Assembly: GCA_002749535.1 (NCBI GenBank)
Contig: MZZL01000409.1
Location: 3,426,160 to 3,490,159, forward strand
Source of the DNA: Apophysomyces variabilis
Taxonomy: Eukaryota > Mucoromycota > Mucoromycetes > Mucorales > Mucoraceae
Reading direction: 5' to 3'
DNA: 64,000 nucleotides
Positions 10,446-23,869 of the stretch are shown here, piece by piece (the stretch's first letter is position 1; each line of letters opens with the position of its first letter). Made by a program: the position numbers and the translations under genes. The notes under the pieces were generated by a model. That model ran no database searches and was not told where the DNA came from. It saw nothing but the letters and a program-made list of their open reading frames with translations.

Positions 10446-12937
10446 CTAAGTGTTCTTATCAAACCTATCTTTCAACAAAATTTCTATTTCTTTAACGTTT
10501 GTCGACAATGGATTAAGGCGATCCTTTTCTTCTGATGCTTCGACCTTTCGTTTAATCCACTCTAACTTATCCATGATAGAGAAGCCCCAACGGTCCGTCA
10601 ATCGAAGATCCAGACCTGGTTGACCGAGTAAAACTTTTAGTGTTGCCAATCGACCTTCGCATACAGCCACATCAACAGCACGTCGCCCTTCGCTAGGTTC
10701 CGCCCAGTTAACATCCCATCCAGCTTCGAATGCCAGCTTTATGAGTTTAATATCACCGTCACGGACAGCTTTGAGCCATACTGGTCCAAAATCATCAATT
10801 TCTCCTTCTGCAAGATGCGCCCCAGCAGCTCGCAGCATCTGTACAACCACCAAACGCTTTGCAACGATCGCATCGAACAAGGGCGTATGTCTGGATCTGT
10901 CACGTACGTGAACCGCGGCGCCATGAAGCAGTAAAAATTCGACGACTTCAATATGACCGTCTCGGCAAGCAATATGCAAAGGACTTCGACCGTCGTAGTC
11001 AATGCAATTCACATTAAGTGAATCTCCCATGTTGTCCTGTAGTAACCGTAACCCTTCTATATCGTTCGATCCAGCAGCAGAACATAATAAGACCGGCGCC
11101 AGCGCCTTTTCGGCTATTAACTGATCTTCAAGCGACATAGTCAAATCCGTTAAGTTCAAGTCTTCAAGTTCTGTTCTGGCAGCTAACTTTCCACGTGCTG
11201 AAAAGTTCATAATCACATCTACCAAGAAATGGCTTCGGTTCGCTGATGCGCTAAATCGTTGTCGTAGCGATTGTACTGTAAGCTCACCACGTAGGTTCTT
11301 TACCATCATGCGCCGGACCTTTTCGGGATTTGAGGGCAGCTTTCCGAGTAAATAAGACAATTTTGTCAAAGCGCATTCTGGAGTCATGTCTGCGCCCGCG
11401 ACAACGCCGACTTTTGCTAGTTGCTTTCCGGTAGCGTATACATCCGTGACCAGACCTTTGCGGCATTGAGTGCAGTTAACAATGACAACACCACGATCGC
11501 TCGCTTCCTTTAAAGCAGCTAATAATTCTGGCCTGGCCGGGGCATTACCAGCTCCGTATGTTTCAAGAACCACGCCCTGGATAGGTTGGGCAAGGAACGT
11601 ACGTACAGTGGTTTCACTGATACCGGGAAAGAGACGTAGAGAGGCAACGTTTGGACTAAGCGTCTTATGAGCTTGGAATTTGGCAATATGAGTTGGCCGA
11701 AGTACAAGGGGCCACTTCACGTCTAGAATTCAGTTAATCCATGCATGAATTAGCTAAGATATTCTTCATTACCTATATTGATACCAACGTCAACTAAAGA
11801 AGGCAAATTCGGAGAATCAAACGCATCAAAATCTACAGCGCTGATCTTGCTAGTCCTATTTCCTCGGAAAAGTTTTTGGCCGAAATACAGGCACACTTCC
11901 GGAATGACGAAGTGACCAGCGATTGTTAATGCTCCAAGAAGATTCTCCACAGCGTCATTGCGAACCTCCGTCAGTGGTACCTGTGACCCTGTAATGATAA
12001 CCGTTTTTCTAAATGGCGTTGCGTAAATCAGATCCTGTTTATGATCGCAGGGAAAATCCTACCCTAACTCCTCCAACATGAAACTGAGGGCGCTTGCAGT
12101 GTAGGCCATTGTATCAGTACCGTGAAGGACAATAAATGCATCAAAGTATTGGTAATTGGCTTCAATGTCCTTAGCGATCCTGACCCAGTCTGTTAAGGTT
12201 GAGCTATTTTAGCAGTTCGGGACATGAAATGCAAGTAATACCTGACATGGTCATGTTACACGAATCCAAGAGTGGCTCGTATTCAAGGATCGAGTATCTA
12301 GAAAGTTTAATCGCCTTTTAGGTGATGCAAAAACCTTATCGGATCTCACCTGATCCTCTTCCCGTATAAACTGACAGGTGTGATCAAACTCGGGAGCTGA
12401 ACAATAGCCGTTTCCTTTTCGTAATCGGTTATACGGACAGTGTTCGTGATACTTCCAAATTTGGCCGGGGTTTCTTTCGGTTCGTACTGCAAACTGTCAA
12501 GGCTATCGCTTGATGAGCTACGAGATAGCCCATTCAAGCCTTGTCCACTGCGCGAGTCATGGAATCTTTCAACCTTTGAAAGGGATTGGGCGAGATAGTT
12601 CGGGAGCTGTGACTAGCATTAGTCTCCTTCGATAAGGCAGAATGGTACTAAAGTCTTACGGGAATGTATCCGTGTTGTGGTGTATGTTTCATGCCAATTG
12701 TCCCACCTGTGTAGATCACAAGGACACGCGAGATATCTATCCAAAGCATTGGGATTATAAGCACAGGGAGGTACGATAAGGAACGCTGTTATGTTCTGTA
12801 CCTGGTGCCAACATGTCATTGCGATCGGCATTGAGCTGATGCTCCACGGCGGCATTATCGTAAATGACATCGCTAGCATGAGACTGAGAAAAAATTGGTG
12901 TGGAAATGGGGGAGCGTTTCTGATCTTCAGGTAGCAT
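10446..12937 (-). CDS. L-asparaginase with C-terminal ankyrin repeats (ASPG-like)
   Basis: Hydrolyses L-asparagine to aspartate and ammonia. No signal peptide, so probably cytosolic. Seven exons (12937-12802, 12736-12660, 12606-12350, 12297-12242, 12189-12063, 12008-11773, 11722-10446) give about 721 aa. Exon 2 carries the first catalytic motif, [10 protein letters not shown] (residues 52-61), and exon 5 the second, [15 protein letters not shown] (from about 198). [17 protein letters not shown] and GINIDVKWP follow as in type I asparaginases. From about residue 530, ankyrin units appear ([22 protein letters not shown], split here: DGRSPLHIA / [13 protein letters not shown], then TPLFDAI). Animal and fungal ASPG proteins have the same order. 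A Ser-rich insert ([12 protein letters not shown]) in exon 3 is not typical of the catalytic core and may be a phosphorylated loop. All exon phases agree. A promoter was not identified. Confidence 0.9.
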
Positions 12938-14532
12938 AGCAAGCCGTCCTTATGTTAGTTGTGCAGTATCAGAATCGAAGGAAAGAAGGCTTGAAAAGAA
13001 AGCTATCATATAAAAAACAAACGACGGGAAAACTCTGAACTTGCGGAGTTTTCACACACAGTTCCCACGCATGGAGCCAAACAGAATCCAGGATCAGGAT
13101 TGCATCAGTGCCCTATCCACCTGTCTTTGTTGATGTTCCCCTTTGTCTAACACACTTGAACATATGATTTGTTCTGGCTATCCTGACTTATTTAATTTGA
13201 TACAACTCTGTCATAGTTGAGGTGAAATTGAACTTGTATCAAGAAGTTAAGCGCTGTCTATTAAGCACATTTGATCTTGCAGAAGCGAGAAATAAAAGTC
13301 CTCTTATTAGTGGAGAAGAGAAAAGGTAGAGGGCGAGGTAGGTCTACAATAATCAGGGAAGGGGAGAATTCAGCTATGCCATTATATGGTAAACCAATTA
13401 ATCACAGTCATTGGTAGGAAATCGATGAATGTCTACTCAATGACAATATGACAGTAACAAGACAAAAGAATAAGTTTTCCCACGAATCAATAGCCCACCA
13501 TACAGATGATATACGAGAGCATTATCCTTCGTTTAAATAGATGATGTATGATAAGATGACAGTATTTTCGAGCTGAAGTTAGAGAAAATAACCTTCAAAC
13601 CATTACCCATCTTAAACCGAAGGTATAGGTTATTCATTATCTGATAGATGGGAAATTTATATTCAGCAGCACAAATATACGCTATGTATTGGCAAGAAAC
13701 ACCATGAAATAGAAGAAAAGGGATATTCAGAACCTGATAATTATGCTTAGAAAGGATTAAAGAAAATATTGAAAACGCTTTTATGTAGTTTGTAGTTAAC
13801 TTGCACATAAATATAGGGCTTCGTAAATGATACTCTGCGTTGGAAAACAACAGCAATCGACAGCCATATCAAGAGTTACGAACAAGCTCAGCGGAAAACA
13901 CGGGTTGCTTCTGATTTCCGTCAGTTCTTATTGAGCTATCCTGGTTCCCAACAGGGCAAATCTCGTTATGCAAAGCATAGTACATCTGAAACCACTTTAC
14001 GTAGTGAGGGATGATGAAACCTGAAGGGTTGGTTGCAGAATCAAGCAATCAAGTTTACTGACGACAAAAAGAGAGCCAACCATTGCGCGAAGAAGTAAAA
14101 AGGATTGTTCTTTTTTGATGCGTTATACTGCATCCATGCTGAATGCCCCTTTGGCGAGTCTGGATACACGACACGAAATCTAGGTGCATAAGCTACTCTC
14201 TGTATTGCATACACTGGGACGTTGATACTATTATCATCCACGCGGAAACAATTTGCAACATGCCGCCGCAAAGAACCCGTTAGCTACTAAATTATTGACA
14301 GAACTTGTAGTTGTCTTCTATCCGAGGAAGGTAAAGTTTTTACACCTTCCAGCAATCACAACGTAAACATAACTTTACGGGTAGTGCGAAGATGGCAAAT
14401 AGCTCATCTTGAACAAGCCACGTTATCACCCATCAGTCTAGTAAAATAGAACTATTTGTCTTTAGCACTGACTGCGTTTATAAAGTGTATTTTGATGTCA
14501 ATAGTGGGAGTAACATCCTTGCCATCATATCT
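12938..14532. other. Intergenic region; one unassigned minus-strand ORF
   Basis: A 76-codon minus-strand frame at 14041-14271 contains PRFRVVYPDSPKGH, which looks protein-like but matches nothing I can name and lacks clear splice partners. A longer AT-rich frame at 13533-13856 looks random. Otherwise nothing is seen. Confidence 0.4.
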
Positions 14533-16682
14533 TTAGCTTGAGCCATCGCCAAAGGCAGAGATAGATAAATTATACACATAGCTCTCTAACGTCTGGGCAT
14601 CTTGATACTCTTTGCTATCCTCAGAATAATACATATAACAATTCGTGAATATAAGGTTTAAATCATAGAGGAACTGCTCGAAACCTTGACGATGTTTTAA
14701 ACGACAATAGCCATTCAACATCAACTTTTTGTAGATTGTTTGAATATCCATTGGTTCGGGCACAACTTCATAATAGTGTTTCATGTCCTCTCTGGTCATA
14801 TGCTCCAATTCACAGAAAGACTTTGCTGCTTTCACCGAACGGATGGTTGCTATAAACACTCGCAAAATATTTTGCAAAAGAGGATCATCTATGTCTTCAT
14901 GATGCTTGAGTCATGGTAATGCTGACTATGTCCAGAGCTTACCTTTTGAACATCCATTTCCCTGAAATACCAACTTATCCATTAACGACTTAGCCTGTCG
15001 ACTTCCGTGTGCTACTTTCACCGAGTTTGCGGATGAAAGCAAAGAAACCCATCCTCGCATTTTCTTAATGCGATCTTTTTCCCCAGCAGATCTTGATAAT
15101 TTCTCGTTTAAATCAGTAAAGAAAGCGAGTTTCTCATTTTCTGTAACCCGCGACCGTCGTCCGTTCTGTACACAATGCTTGCGCATATATTCTGTTCTAA
15201 GGTCATCTACTATTTGATACACTTGGGTTTTTAGGTTCCTTTCCTGCAACTGAAGTGAGTGACGAAGTGTGGTTGCTATTTATAAGTCAGGGCTTACCGC
15301 CAGAGCTATTTGCTCTTGTTCTTGCTCTTTTAATTTTTCCTTCTTTTCTTTCTCATGCCGCCGTTGAATCGCTTCCAGCTCTTCGTGTTGACGCTGAATT
15401 TCTTCCATTTTACGAACTTCAAGCTCTTTATCGTACTGAAAGAAAAATTAGCTATATATGAACATCTGTGGTAGTGAAAAATTATGTTTACCTTTTTCTC
15501 TAATCGCTTACTTCTTTTCCGAGGTGTCACTTCTATTTCCTTCATTCTTTTAAGTTTTGCTTCCCTTCGGGCCTTTGCAGCTTGCTGAGCTTGTAAGCTT
15601 CGCACTGCCATTGATCCTATCTGCTGAAGCTGCATTGCAAGTTCTCTTTCTGCTGGCTTCCGTGAAGACGTGGAAAATTTAGCCATCCATTTATACCAAT
15701 CTTCAATCGTTGCGCAGACCTAAGTTGAATAAGCAATTATAGAATGCTAATTATTGCATAGTATACCAATTCAAACGTGTAACTTGTTCTTTCAAGCATC
15801 GTAACGCCTCTCCTGCCTAGTGGTATCGGAATTTCTCGGTACAATCTGGTTTCTACATTGCAAGCTAGTTAAGATATTAAGGTTACAAAGACCAGACCAA
15901 CCTCCAAAACACCAATATGTCCAGCCTTCGCTATCTTCACCTAGCGATTGAAGTCTCTGCAAGAGATATTAATCGGGTTTCCCAATGGGACAACAATGGC
16001 AAACCATTTCTGCTGCAGGAACTTGAGATTTCCAGGGGCGCAGTGCATCATCATTGGCGTCAAGAACACCATCCACCAAAGTCTTGAGGATTTCTACTTG
16101 CATATGCACATCTAGACTAGCGAAATCTGTACGTTCCTCACAATGGACAGCCAAATGCGATGAGTATTCCCTTAAAAACTGCGCGAGATATTGATTGCAG
16201 TTGTCTTCGCTATGAAAATGCTTTAACAATCCAATACCATTTGTATGTGATGACATACTTCACGTCTTCTTTACTCTCGAAATTGAGGACACAGGGAAGT
16301 AACTTCAACACGATTTGCCTCACAGTTAGAGGTGTTTGTAATTCGTCTGAAAACGTCCCAGATTCAGTCAATGAGCTGCCTTTTGGAAGTTTTTGCTTCA
16401 GTAATGCAGCTTCCAAATTGTCAATGGTTATTTCAGGCAACTGTAGGTAGCTGCGAAATAATGAGATGAAGTGGAAAATGTAAAGGAATTTCCACGATGA
16501 TCGAATTATTTGCTCTTTTCAAGCAAATCAGTACTTTCACATATTCCTCTTGCATTGGCATTACCAGGAGATGATGCATCTGAAACCTTTACAGTCGGCT
16601 TCGATTTCGCGGTACGTTTCAACAGCTTTACGTCAGTTGACCGAGCGGTATCCGCATCGCGATGAATAGCCTGCGTTGGCAT
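14533..16682 (-). CDS. CECR2-like chromatin protein: DDT domain plus bromodomain
   Basis: Likely nuclear partner of an ISWI-type remodelling ATPase, reading acetylated histone tails. Nine exons (16682-16565, 16514-16259, 16209-16005, 15956-15902, 15852-15767, 15719-15492, 15435-15298, 15249-14943, 14888-14533) give about 582 aa with consistent phases. The DDT domain spans about residues 40-110 (FHFISLFRSYLQLPEITIDN, LEAALL). Then LDVHMQVEILKTLVDGVLDA and LQSLGEDSEGWTYWCFGG follow as in animal CECR2. A Glu/Arg-rich coiled coil lies at about 240-370. The C-terminal bromodomain (about 466-570) shows EVVPEPMDIQTIYKKL and a CYMYY near the acetyl-lysine pocket, where a canonical Asn would sit; the pocket residue here reads Tyr-rich and should be checked. 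Start taken at the first ATG of exon 1; the frame is open further upstream to a possible acceptor. Confidence 0.82.
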
Positions 16683-19600
16683 GAAAGACGATGAGTTTGT
16701 CTTCTCACAGCGGAAAGTCACGAATTCATATCCCTTCACCAGTGAGCTGTCACTCTATGCTGCTTGTTTGGATAAAGCCTTGCCATAGCTGATGGAATAC
16801 GATTAATTGAGTTGACCAGTCAATTTTCACTCAAGGAATACCGTTACCCTTCGAATGCAGCAGTTTATTCTGTAAGCGTCTGCTGCATAAGACGTTCTAT
16901 CGCTGTAAAGGAATAGAGACAAAAAATAGGTATAGCAAGAGGTTAAGTTAGCGTGGAGATGCGATAGGATGATTGTTGGCTGAATTGTAGAGCAAAGAAA
17001 CGGTAATGGGATTGTTTCCACAAGGTACACTTATATTTGTGCTGACATGATATATCATCGTTTCTAATATGCGCACAGTAAAGACATACTGTTTATTTGA
17101 TGACATTTTGCGCTACTTTAGAATAAACTTTGCGTCTAGGAAAAGACCAAGTTTGAGCTAATGAATACGACAATATGCGTCATTAGTAAATGAGTTATAC
17201 GGGACGTACATTTTACTTACGTGAACTTGATCATCCAGTGGACGCAAAACTTATTCGAGTAGCGTAAATTATCATTCATGGTTAGTAAATGGGAATGATA
17301 TGTTGGATATGTTTTTACTTACCATGAAGATATTCCCGTGAGGATGGGGACCTACGCCGCACCTTGGCCAGGTGGGTCGTGGTGGAAGAAAGATTGCAAT
17401 GGCGTAGAATTGGCCATGGTAGATGTAGCAGTGCAGAGGACTTGAGACGATACAACGTATGGCTGGCCTTATAGTGAGACAGAAATAAAGAATATGTTTA
17501 GTTCTGCGTAAACAGCCATAGATGATTATATACTTTGCAGAGGCAAGGAACACTTAAAGAACCAGTGACGGTTCGGGATAGAGGTCGTACAGGCTAAATA
17601 GATACACAAGAAATATAAGTACGTTGATATAAGGTATATTAGCGCTCTTTTTACCAGAAGAAGATAAAAAAAAAGATAATTGGCAAGCTCAAAGATTGGT
17701 ACCAGAAAATGAAGTTTAAACAAATACAAGAGAACATGAGAGACAGGAAGCTCAAACTACAGAAGAAACTGAAATCGAACGTCTACGTACTTGTCCGACG
17801 ATGGGGAAAAGACATGAGAGATAACTTTTCTTGCAGATGATCGTCAGACTTTTCAAGAAAAGATGGCTGCTACTGCTATACAACTAACGGACTATGCAGT
17901 CGATATGATGACGGTTGTCAACGCTCTTATGCTTGAGATTGCAAACAAAGGCATCATTGTCGAGAAAACTGGCGAAGTTGAGATATTCTTGAATCACACT
18001 TCCTCGTATCCAAAAGTGGACTGATTTTTAACGAAGTACGCGCAAAGACGTTCAGAGCAAGGCCTTTGTAATAATAATGCAATACTTGTAGCACCTTTGC
18101 AACGCAATTTAGATAAGTTGGGAAACAACGATTTCCATACGATATTTATCCATGAGCACTTACAATTCCTGCATACACGCTTGTTTACTCAGAGGCTTAC
18201 TGCTACTTCTGCAGCAAGGCATCCTGTGTGGAACAACTTATTACCATCGCATCAACCTGGCTCTTTTTGCCCTGCTGGTTTGAGTTGAACACTAATGGAA
18301 AAACTTGGTCAATTAGCTACGAACGTCCGAAATATATGGCATGGGCGTATATATAGTCGTTTCTTGGATCGATTGATACTTATTCATCTGCAAGCACATC
18401 TTGCACCAAGGCGAGAAGCAAAACACAAGGAGATGACCGACAATCGAGTGGAAGAAAGGAAGGAGAAAAAAGAATCACCCCCGTTGAAAAAGCGGAAAAA
18501 GACAGCTGTTGCGACGGGAAAGTCGATACTTAAAGAAATGTCAGCGGAAAGGCCAAACTGCTATTAACCATAAGGACAAAACGAAGTGGCAACTGCGAGC
18601 AAAACAGTCAGAGAGGGGTTGACCGCGACATATTGAAAGCCGGCCCGTTTGGTCACAATCGACTGCAGAGACGACTGAAGCTGGACCGCAGCAAGCTAAG
18701 CTCGTTTCATATGATCCTCAATTTTTGGTGCTGCTGAAGAATGATTTATCTACGAACGAAGTAACAGAGTTCTTGTTGGATAAATGAAAGCGATGATAAC
18801 GATGATGACGCTAGATTGAATGAGGAAAAAGAAGATAGGGAACCACCGGACGTATAAGCAAGACGAATTAGAGTGCTGAAGCGGGTAGTGTTGTATTGGG
18901 ATGGATAATGGATAAGACACAGAGACTCAAACAAGACAAGCATGTTGAGATTGGTATTTATCCCTGAAAGAAGGGTGATCAACTAAGAACCCTTTTTAAC
19001 GGAGATTGTACACTGGAAAAGTCCAATAGATGTATATAAAGGATACGGCTTATGAATCTACCTTTATACACTACATCAGAATACCAGAGATAGCTATGGG
19101 TCATATTATTGTAAGAATCAAGTTCAAAGAACTAAAGAATTCTATCCAAGACGCTTACCAAGGGCAAGACAGTCTAATTAACCGAGAAGTGGATGCTGTT
19201 TACAATCTTTCTGCTATACACGCTTTTGTACCACCGAAAGAGGCACAGTCATGTGTCCTTGCCCAACTACCTGTTGTTCTTCTTGCCCAACACTGTGCAA
19301 CGCGTCGCCGGTTATGCGGGCTTTACAATAAAGATATGCCCTGTAATTAGCCCTGCACAGATCCGTTCGTTAGCAGTGGATGCCACTGTTTTTTAACCAG
19401 TTGATGACTACCACCATTGGAAGTTCCGCGTATACGCTGAATGGCAGTGAAATTCAGGTGATATCGTCGGCTGATATGGCAGTACACAGGAAGAGGGAGA
19501 CCCTGGGATGGTTCTTGGACACAGAAAAGTTACAAGGTATCTGCAGCTCTTACGGCTTAGATTTTGACGATCGTATTATTGTGAGCAATCATGGAACGAT

Positions 19601-20443
19601 CCATTTGCAAGGCGTTCTGCAAGAAACTATTAGACAAGCTATCTCCTACTACGACATAAGAAAGAAGAAAGCAGGAGCCAGAAAGAAAAAGCACCTACAA
19701 AGACTGTGTCAAAAGTGACAAAGCCAAAGGCAATTCCGACAACTATCCAGCAGGAACTGGAAACTTATTTTAGGAAGATAAAGGATTTGGAGAAACAGCT
19801 TCCGACCCAAGAACAGTTCTATACGAAGAACGTTAAAACAGCTGCAGGAGTTCAAAGAAAGGCGTTATTCTAACTGCACTGAGGATAAACGGAGGTTATC
19901 CAGTGATCTAAAGGCTCTCAAACAAGCTTGCGCAAGTAATCAGTCCCAGGTTAACTCGACAAGACTGACTTAGAAAGATATGCGTAATCAAAATACCTTC
20001 ATAGTAAATACACAGAATATTTTTATATTATAGCACCTATATACACAGATTGTTAGGCGTTTAGCATTGCTTGTTATTGCTTATATGCGTCTACATTCCC
20101 TTTCTAACCCCATATTACTTTTTTGAGTATGCTGTTCAACAAGAACCTATCTCACCAGATCTCGCATGAACATACTCTGAGACGAACATTGGCTCTAAGT
20201 CAATAATATCATTGCTTTCTGTTTTCTTTTATCTTGTGGATATAAAGGTTAGGACAATAATTTGGTAATGAAACAGAAAGGGGTAAGCGTTGATTCGCGA
20301 GAACAGGTCAATGCTGTCCGGTTCGGGTATACTCAGGATTCAGTCCGGTCACGAAACAACTAATGAACCGGCTCGAAAAATTTCATGTGAAGTGATAGTG
20401 TCGAAACGACAGCAGCTGATCAACCTGTAAATCAGCTGTGCAA
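16683..20443. other. Gene-poor region with decayed coding pieces
   Basis: No intact gene. Protein-like but broken + strand pieces lie at about 17850-18023 (open, helical), 18295-18567 (Lys/Glu-rich), 19030-19350, 19380-19718 (ends in a Lys-rich helix) and 19718-19970 (coiled-coil-like but frameshifted). They read as one or more old genes or mobile elements of unknown type. 16800-17700 shows nothing. 20000-20440 is the CDC16 upstream region. Confidence 0.4.
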
Positions 20444-23145
20444 ATGCAGACTCAACGAACTAAAGGTGCTAAGACACCTGGTACTCCTGATTCCCATGGG
20501 CATATAGCATCGTTTAGTCCACGCGAAGCATCGCTTTCACCGATTGCGCATTTTCAACAATCAGAATCCTCGTACTCACCATACCGAAGCTCCACCTCTC
20601 CAAACCGATCGAATATAATGCGTGAGCCAGGCCTACTCTCTTGGCCATCACCTGCACAATACAATTTTCGTACGCCTCGTCCATTGCGGCAACGTTTCAG
20701 TGATGCAGGGTTGGACACTTTGCGAGACGTGCGACTGCGCAATCTACGCGATGAAGCGGATCATCTTCATCTCCCAAAAGCTGCAGCATTCTTCGGGGAT
20801 TTATCTATGGCTATAAGTGGTAATTGATCATCGTCTGGAGTCCTTTCTTAACAGAGAAACAGATGAGGTTGAGAATGTATACGCTTTAGCGCAAACGTAC
20901 TATCAGACACAACAATACGAGCGAGCGTTAGATCTACTGAACAAAAAGGACACATTGATTAAGAGCGTTGAATGCCGCTATCTCGCAGGAATATGTGCGG
21001 TACGTTTAGTGAATTTAATTTGTTTTTCTCATTAGAATATATACTTATTCGCAGAGCAGGCTGCATTAGAGAATTGGCGAGATGTGTTGGATTATCTAGG
21101 ACCCGAAAATCCGTTTGCAGGTCGGAACAATACAAATGCCAATTTCTCGTCTTTTATACGAGATCATCCAACAGATAGTACGATTAAGGTGAATTAAAAT
21201 AGAAGCGTACCAATCACTGATATAACTCATTTAATAGCTGGAGTCGGCCATGTGTTATGTTCGAGGCCATGCTTATTTGCAGCTTCATGAAGTACAGAAA
21301 GCAAAAAATTGTTTCAAAGAAGCCCTCATGGTCGATGTGAAATGTTATGATGTAAGCTATAATATTGCAATGTATATATATTCAGACTTGGGCTGCTAGG
21401 CGCTGGAAGCATTAATACAATTCAATATGTTGGAAGAAGCCGATGGTGTGTGTATTTGTGTGTATCCAGTGCATGAAATTGATGGGCTTATCAATCTTAT
21501 AGAGTGGTCGTTTGTGTCAACATTACCCTACAGAGAACATTGTGGAGAGGATATGGAATTTTTTCGGACCTTATATATGCTAAAGCTTAAACGAGTAAGT
21601 ACCGCCAACTGAAAATAAAAAAGACTTTTATTAGATTTATATTCACAGATATGATGTGTAGTTTTCCCATTTAAATGAAATAGTGGATGCCCAAAAGAGA
21701 GCTGAGGAGGAATACAAAGCAGGAAGGAGCTTGGACGTGTTACATAGTCAGGCTGAAACTTTCCTTGCGGAGGGCAAGTTTGAACAATGTCTCGACATTT
21801 GCACAGAGTAAGTGCTTGTTCTGCTGGGATAATGGCTGATTGGAAGATAGGATTCACAGGAGGGATCCTTTTTACACAAACTATATTCCAGCATACGTAG
21901 CTTGTCTTTACGAACTAGGCAGGAAGGTGGAACTGTATGAAATCGCCCAAGAACTAGTTGATCGGTTAAATGATAAAGCTGTGTCATGGTACGTGGTTGG
22001 CATGTACTATTTATTCGTAAAAAAGCATCAAGAAGCCAGACGTTACTTCACGTAAGTGTGCAAGCTAAAGAAGCATTATTGACTCCTCATCGAACGGTTA
22101 TAGCCAATCCACTACGATTGATCGAAATTTCGAGCCGGCTTGGTTAGGATACGGTCATGCTTTAGCAGCTGAAAAAGATTGCGATCAGGCCATTAACGCG
22201 TATTTAAGTTGCTGCAAGCTGAATCCAGGGTACGTAGATTCTCACTAGCTATGAGCTATCAGCTAATAGATTATAGTTCTCACTTGCCTTACATGTATAT
22301 TGCCATGCAGTACATGGAACAGAGTAACATGGAGCTTGCCAAGGAGTATCTCGTGAAAAGCATGGCGAAGTGTTCCACTGATCCTTTTCTATTAAATGAA
22401 TTTGGGGTGTATCACTATAAAATGGGAGAGTACGGTCAGGATTAACGCATATGGACATAAACTTACCAGATTGGTTCGTAGGTACCAAAAGTCCTTGAAT
22501 TATTATCGAAAAGCATTAGCATCAGCTCGAGATCGACAAAGTCCTAGTAGTCAAATATGGGGAAGCGTGTGGACAAACTTGGGCCATGCTTATCGTAAAA
22601 CAAGGTATTATTGCTTACCTAGTGGTTTTATATAACGAAGTTATCTTAGAGATTTGGACCATGCTATACGGTGTTTCCAACTTGCTCTTAGGATAAATCC
22701 GAAGAGTGCCGACATACACGCGACTATGGGTATGATCTATCATTTGCAACAAAACTACAGGAAGGCTATTGAAGAATACGAAGAGGTATAGTAAAATACG
22801 GTAATTCGATGAATAACCTTTTTTGTTTGCTTTGTGTAGGCAATACGGGCAAGTCATACACATGACTTTATTATTGAGCTTTTAAAACGGGCATATAAAG
22901 AAAGTGCTTCTTCAATGTCATCGCGTTCGCAACATTCTGCCTCATCCATGGACCTTTTTTCGCTTCAGTCGCCTTACGACGACAGTGCTGAGCTTATCGA
23001 TGAAGAAATTCGTAAAATCGATTGGAGCGAAGATAAGGAGGAGCGGATGCAGATGGAAGAGGAAAGCGCAATGGACGATGCGGCCGAATTTTCCTTGGGC
23101 GAAGACAAGTCTCGGTCTGGTAACGGACTAGCCTCGCTGAGATAA
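20444..23145 (+). CDS. CDC16: Anaphase-promoting complex subunit 6 / Cdc16 (TPR protein)
   Basis: TPR scaffold subunit of the APC/C ubiquitin ligase, which triggers anaphase. Thirteen exons: 20444-20819, 20857-20999, 21057-21188, 21238-21351, 21400-21445, 21503-21594, 21662-21807, 21851-22051, 22104-22229, 22277-22429, 22482-22604, 22650-22785, 22840-23145. They give about 697 aa, all in phase. The Ser/Pro-rich N-terminus (residues 1-85, many SP sites) is followed by LRDVRLRNLRDEA and then TPRs: VYALAQTYYQTQQYERALDLL, split as VYALAQTYYQTQQ / YERALDLL; RGHAYLQLHEVQKAKNCF; LGYGHALAAEKDCDQAINAY; TNLGHAYRKTR. This matches Cdc16/Cut9. The tail is acidic. Exon 1 begins at the first ATG after an in-frame stop. 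Intron 1 is only 37 nt, and introns 1 and 2 both need the second AG of an AGAG pair. Relevant neighbour in function, though distant: MAD1 at 39.3 kb. Confidence 0.92.
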
Positions 23146-23869
23146 TGGAAGAACTTCGACAAGCACGCTGTGTGATCACCAATTGTCCAAGGTGGTATAC
23201 CTTTTTGGGTGTTTTTCCATGCTACCTTAAAAACTGGCACTTGGTTTCTCATTCTGGATTATATTATTATTCCCATGTCTCACTAATTGTCAATACCTTA
23301 CCTAAACATCATACTTTGTACATACTGTATTCCCTGTTGAATTCTAGAGAGCTGCAAACCTAAATAACAACCCAATAAGTTCGACCAAATTGATAACGAT
23401 AGTTCGTTATGAAGATGATGCACATTTACTATGCAAAACACTATGAGATCAATCAAATACTATTCAGTTTGTGTATTACGATTGTGCAAGTCAATTACGG
23501 CAGCATGAGCCCAAAATCATCACTTAGAATAGCATCCTTAAGTTAGCAGGACGCTAAGAGATCGAAGTCGACTGTCCAGAATATAAGCACCAATACCAAC
23601 CTCACTCATCATATTTCACTCGCTAGCAACTTTTAATCCTAGCGGTTACTTGCTGAATGGTAGCTTTATTGTCATCTTTAATGTGGATGCAGACCTTTTT
23701 ATTTACAGAAACTAAAGTGCAAGTCATCCAAACAAGCACTTGTAACACGACAAGAGCAGATCGTATCTTCGGAGCCTAAAATACAACATTCTGCATGTAA
23801 AAGCACACTTCCTGGTTTAGGTCACTCGGCGCTTTTCTGGGTAACTTTACTTCCTCCTTCCAACTGTCG
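23146..23869. other. CDC16-TAM41 intergenic spacer
   Basis: 724 bp between two genes on the same strand. No ORF of note and no clear TATA box; presumably the CDC16 3' end and TAM41 promoter. Confidence 0.5.

Noticed and set aside
14041..14271. 76-codon minus-strand ORF with a YPDSPKGHSAW segment
   Set aside because: Protein-like but no recognised family and no splice partner; not enough to call a gene.
19380..19970. Possible coiled-coil gene upstream of CDC16
   Set aside because: Broken by stops and a frameshift; kept only as decayed coding sequence.
20817..21035. Separate frame starting VIDHRLESF before the TPRs
   Set aside because: It is the CDC16 exon 2 frame extended back through intron 1.
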